Positions 61,701 to 64,000 of a stretch of DNA of 64,000 nucleotides are shown here, in pieces. The first letter of the stretch is position 1, and each line of letters begins with the position of its first letter. Both the position numbers and the translations under genes were made by a program. The DNA comes from an uncultured Bacilli bacterium (GTDB taxonomy: Bacteria; Bacillota_I; Bacilli_A; RF39; UBA660), in NCBI GenBank assembly GCA_934090735.1, contig CAKOJR010000005.1, forward strand, positions 5,256-69,255, read 5' to 3'. The notes under the pieces are model-generated. The model was not told the DNA's origin. It saw only the letters and a list, made by a program, of their open reading frames with translations, and searched no databases.

Positions 61701-63842
61701 CTATTTTACTACATATGGATTATCACTCGTACCATTACCAGTTACGCTGGTCGAAGATACAAGAGAAATGGCAGGCCGCAAACCATTGTTGTAGTTCACG
61801 TAGTCGTAGCTCAAGTAGCCCGAGCCCACGCCCCAAACGACAGCGTCATCGCCATTGAAGTCGCTAGGCGACAAAGACCACCACCATGTAGTTCCTGTAT
61901 TTTCTTGTAAATATGTAGAACGATTATAAGTATAAGCAATAGAACCGGAGAACGCAATCTCATCTGCTGTTAACAATCCTATTTTATAAGTTAGATTTCC
62001 ATTTCCATTTGTTGTATCATCAACAGTAAATTTAGATAACTTTCCACCATTATTGTCATTAGGACATTTTAATGTTGGTTGCTTAGTAGAAGCCAATCTA
62101 TTATATGCAGCGTAATCCGTTTCATTTGTCCCATAACCGAGTCCACCACTTACTGTACTCTTATCATTACACCATATTGTATCTGCTAATTTATCAGCAT
62201 ATGATGCTAAGTTATTTGTGTACCATGTTTCTAAATTAGTAAGTATTGTACTTTTATTTGTATTTGCATGTGTACTTGCATAATCAGATGCTCCAGTTGC
62301 TCCATACATAAATCCTATATAAGCATTATCATTATAATTATCATTAAATGTGCTCGTATATGAACTTCCTGAATATCTTGCAAATGCCGCTGTTGTACTA
62401 TTATTTGATGCAGCACATGGACTAGATGAACTACTCGTATTATCATTATGAAGCACCAATTTAATAGAACCATCACCATTAACTCTTACTATTCGCCAAC
62501 ATTTATTAGCAAACTGTACATAATTGTTTTTTACAGCACCTCTAAAATAATAACTTGTTCCATAATCATCTTCTGTACTTGCTAAAAGTGCCTCAGTTGT
62601 ATTTTTGTTTGAAGTGATTTGTTTATATGTATAACTACTCGATGTAGCACTTACTACATAATACACACTACTTAAATTAGTTGTTGTTTTCATAGTTCCT
62701 GCTGTACTTGAACCATTACTAGAGGCTGATGAACTAACAAAATATTTACCAACTAAACTTGAATATGAATTAGCATATGTATCACTTGTTACTGCTGCTC
62801 CTGTTAAATTGAATTTTGTACCATTTGCAGTATATCCAGTACCATATGTAAAATAATATGCTTGATATGTTGATGATACACTTGTAGTTTGGCTTTCGAC
62901 ATCATCTTTTGTATGTGCACTTACCTCACTGCCAGGCGTTGTAAGTGGTGTTTTTAGTTCATTATTATCCCTTATTGATGCAAGCAGTGTGCCACTTCCA
63001 GCACTATACCAACCATCCGGTGCAGGTGCTGCTGTAACAAAGGTCGCATTGCATCTCACATTACCATTTGTTATCTTTGCAGTTAATTCCCACTCTGTAC
63101 CATTCCAAACTATGCTTTCTTTAGCATTAACTTTTTTACCATTTCTTGTACATTCTACCGTTGCTGTATAACCACTTGTCGTTGGAAAACTTGTACTTTC
63201 CTCACCATCAATAAGTGCTGCAACAAATAAATCGTCTTTTGGTCTTGTTCTAACAGTACCTACTACAGATATTTTAACCTGATAATCTTTTCCTTCTACA
63301 TCTTCACTTGTCCAGATATCTGGATTATTACTATCTAACCACATTCTAAAGTTAAATGTTCTTGATTCGTCTTTAGTAATGCCATCGCCTCTTTTTAATA
63401 TGTAATTTTCAGATATACTATATTTGGATAGACTTTGTGGTGTTGCAATAGATTCTAAAGTATTTATTACTGCACCATTTAAATCATTATCTCCTAAAAG
63501 TGATACTTTTACATATTTTGAATCTACTTTATTAGTTGTACTTATTACTGATGCGATTACATAATACTCTATATAATTATCACAATTGTTTTTTATTGTG
63601 AATGTATATGGTGTTTGTTCTAAGGCTTCGCCTTCTGATATTGGGTACGTGTTAAGTAAATTAATTTCATTTTGTCCATTAAATTCAAGATCCATACATG
63701 ATGCTGCTAAAGTATTTGCATCACTTTGACTTGAATAACTTGTGAATATTGCATAACTTACGCCAGACATGACGAGGACAACTGCAAGCATTATGCACAA
63801 AATTAACATTCTCTTTTTATAACTTCGTAACTTCTGGTTCAT
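61701..63842 (-). CDS. DGR target: exported surface protein with C-terminal variable C-type-lectin-like domain
   Basis: 713 residues. A Lys/Arg-rich start and hydrophobic segment ending GVSYAIFTSYSSQSD (residues 10-40) is a SipW/TasA- or pilin-type export signal. A beta-rich region (about 45-210) resembles TasA/camelysin-like domains, followed by a repeat-rich Ser/Thr linker to about 440. The C-terminal domain (about 440-713) has CWRIVRVNGDGSIKLVL and the FGE/C-type-lectin-like ending WWWSLSPS ... NNGLRPAISL. Residues 654-691 are the variable repeat. Start ATG 63842 with AGAGGTAAAAT. No LPxTG signal is present. Probable binding protein for host, phage or other surface ligands. Confidence 0.92.
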   Translation of the reverse strand: MNQKLRSYKKRMLILCIMLAVVLVMSGVSYAIFTSYSSQSDANTLAASCMDLEFNGQNEINLLNTYPISEGEALEQTPYTFTIKNNCDNYIEYYVIASVISTTNKVDSKYVKVSLLGDNDLNGAVINTLESIATPQSLSKYSISENYILKRGDGITKDESRTFNFRMWLDSNNPDIWTSEDVEGKDYQVKISVVGTVRTRPKDDLFVAALIDGEESTSFPTTSGYTATVECTRNGKKVNAKESIVWNGTEWELTAKITNGNVRCNATFVTAAPAPDGWYSAGSGTLLASIRDNNELKTPLTTPGSEVSAHTKDDVESQTTSVSSTYQAYYFTYGTGYTANGTKFNLTGAAVTSDTYANSYSSLVGKYFVSSSASSNGSSTAGTMKTTTNLSSVYYVVSATSSSYTYKQITSNKNTTEALLASTEDDYGTSYYFRGAVKNNYVQFANKCWRIVRVNGDGSIKLVLHNDNTSSSSSPCAASNNSTTAAFARYSGSSYTSTFNDNYNDNAYIGFMYGATGASDYASTHANTNKSTILTNLETWYTNNLASYADKLADTIWCNDKSTVSGGLGYGTNETDYAAYNRLASTKQPTLKCPNDNNGGKLSKFTVDDTTNGNGNLTYKIGLLTADEIAFSGSIAYTYNRSTYLQENTGTTWWWSLSPSDFNGDDAVVWGVGSGYLSYDYVNYNNGLRPAISLVSSTSVTGNGTSDNPYVVK
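61769..61883 (-). repeat. DGR variable repeat (VR)
   Basis: Encodes target residues 654-691, followed by the invariant GC-rich end TTGCGGCCTGCCA, an IMH-like sequence. Relative to TR: Asn to Ser (2), Asp (3), Val (1), Gly (2) and Tyr (4), together twelve residues. One further change, T to C at 61860 (coding strand), is at a non-adenine. Confidence 0.96.
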
Positions 63843-63866
63843 ATTTTACCTCTATATTCTATAGAA

Positions 63867-63894
63867 AGTATATAACAACCCCCCCCCGTGTCAA
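63867..63894 (-). promoter_or_regulatory. Promoter of the DGR target with a nine-base C/G tract in its spacer
   Basis: TTGACA and TATACT with a 16-base spacer that contains nine consecutive G (C on the plus strand, 63879-63887). Gain of one base would give the optimal 17. AGAGG follows upstream of the ATG. This looks like a slipped-strand phase-variation switch. Confidence 0.85.
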
Positions 63895-64000
63895 GTTAAT
63901 TTTTTGCTCAAAGTATTCTATGATGTAAAATTTATATTTAACTTCCCGTTTTTTACTAATCGAGAAGTTAGTTCAAGAAATCTTGTGGGGAGTTAAATTT
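63895..64000. other. Gene-free edge sequence with an inverted repeat
   Basis: No reading frame is supported. ATTTAACTTCCC at 63936-63947 is an inverted repeat of GGGGAGTTAAAT at 63987-63998 with one mismatch. The context is cut off by the window end. Confidence 0.3.

Larger units (their letters stand above)
59221..63894 (-). other. Diversity-generating retroelement (complete cassette)
   Basis: Order on the minus strand: target gene with variable repeat, two hairpins, template repeat, MutS-like accessory gene, Avd-like accessory gene, reverse transcriptase, terminator. Template and variable repeats differ at 15 template adenines plus one other base. All genes are intact, so the system is probably active. 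Confidence 0.96.

Noticed and set aside
61695..61910. Plus-strand open frame across the variable repeat
   Set aside because: Antisense to the DGR target's C-terminus; no independent support.
63936..63998. Terminal inverted repeats of a transposon at the window edge
   Set aside because: One imperfect 12-bp pair 40 bases apart without a transposase or flanking duplication is insufficient.
1..64000. CRISPR array or cas genes
   Set aside because: No regularly spaced direct repeats or cas-like proteins were found.

Overview
The window is AT-rich DNA (roughly 25-32% GC by eye) from a monoderm, Firmicutes-like bacterium using the standard bacterial code (TGA is a stop, for example at the end of the type III methylase). 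The gene content (soj/spo0J with mscS and a DUF951 gene, tilS-ftsH, a lipoteichoic-acid-synthase-like sulfatase, LCP protein, class B sortase, CIRCE elements, a DUF6512-type gene) suggests an uncultured gut Bacilli/Mollicutes-related lineage that still has a peptidoglycan wall. The taxonomic guess is inference only.

Layout. 1-1.95 kb: two small exported proteins and a minimal phage-type lysis cassette (two holin-like genes and an NlpC/P60 hydrolase). 1.97-10.5 kb: cell-envelope genes: glmM, a GlmU-like acetyltransferase, a very large YfhO-LtaS fusion and an LCP/PASTA protein. 10.5-29.7 kb: an N-acetylmuramoyl-L-alanine amidase gene with LysM repeats, cut in two by an 18-kb integrative element. 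The element has a large serine recombinase at its left end and carries a defence cargo: a 1,581-residue STAND-type NTPase, a type III restriction-modification pair, a PIN-like protein, a TPR/cold-shock protein with an RnlA/RnlB-like toxin-antitoxin pair, and a metallophosphoesterase. It also has two tandem short promoter-terminator cassettes that look like small RNA genes and an inverted-repeat cluster that could be a transfer origin. 29.9-49.4 kb: housekeeping genes: sortase, two polyprenol-kinase-like membrane proteins, an AbgT transporter, mscS, parB/parA, ftsH/tilS, rpsI/rplM, gltX, a metal efflux ATPase with its ArsR repressor, tRNA-Glu and an ABC exporter. 49.5-59.2 kb: hsp20 and ybaK-htpG, both preceded by CIRCE operators, around a set of unrecognised lineage-specific genes and a cysteine-rich flavin-fold protein.

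59.2-63.9 kb holds a complete diversity-generating retroelement (DGR): reverse transcriptase, an Avd-like four-helix protein, a MutS-domain-I-like (MSL) accessory protein, a template repeat, hairpins downstream of the target gene, and a 713-residue exported target whose C-terminus contains the variable repeat. Template and variable repeat differ at 16 of 115 positions. Fifteen of these are at adenines of the coding strand, and twelve asparagine codons of the template have become other residues. The promoter of the target contains a run of nine C/G bases exactly between its -35 and -10 boxes, so expression is probably phase-variable while the binding face is hypermutated. The combination of sequence diversification and on/off switching of one surface protein, together with two accessory proteins in one DGR, is the most unusual system in the window. 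The defence-laden element in the amidase gene is the second.
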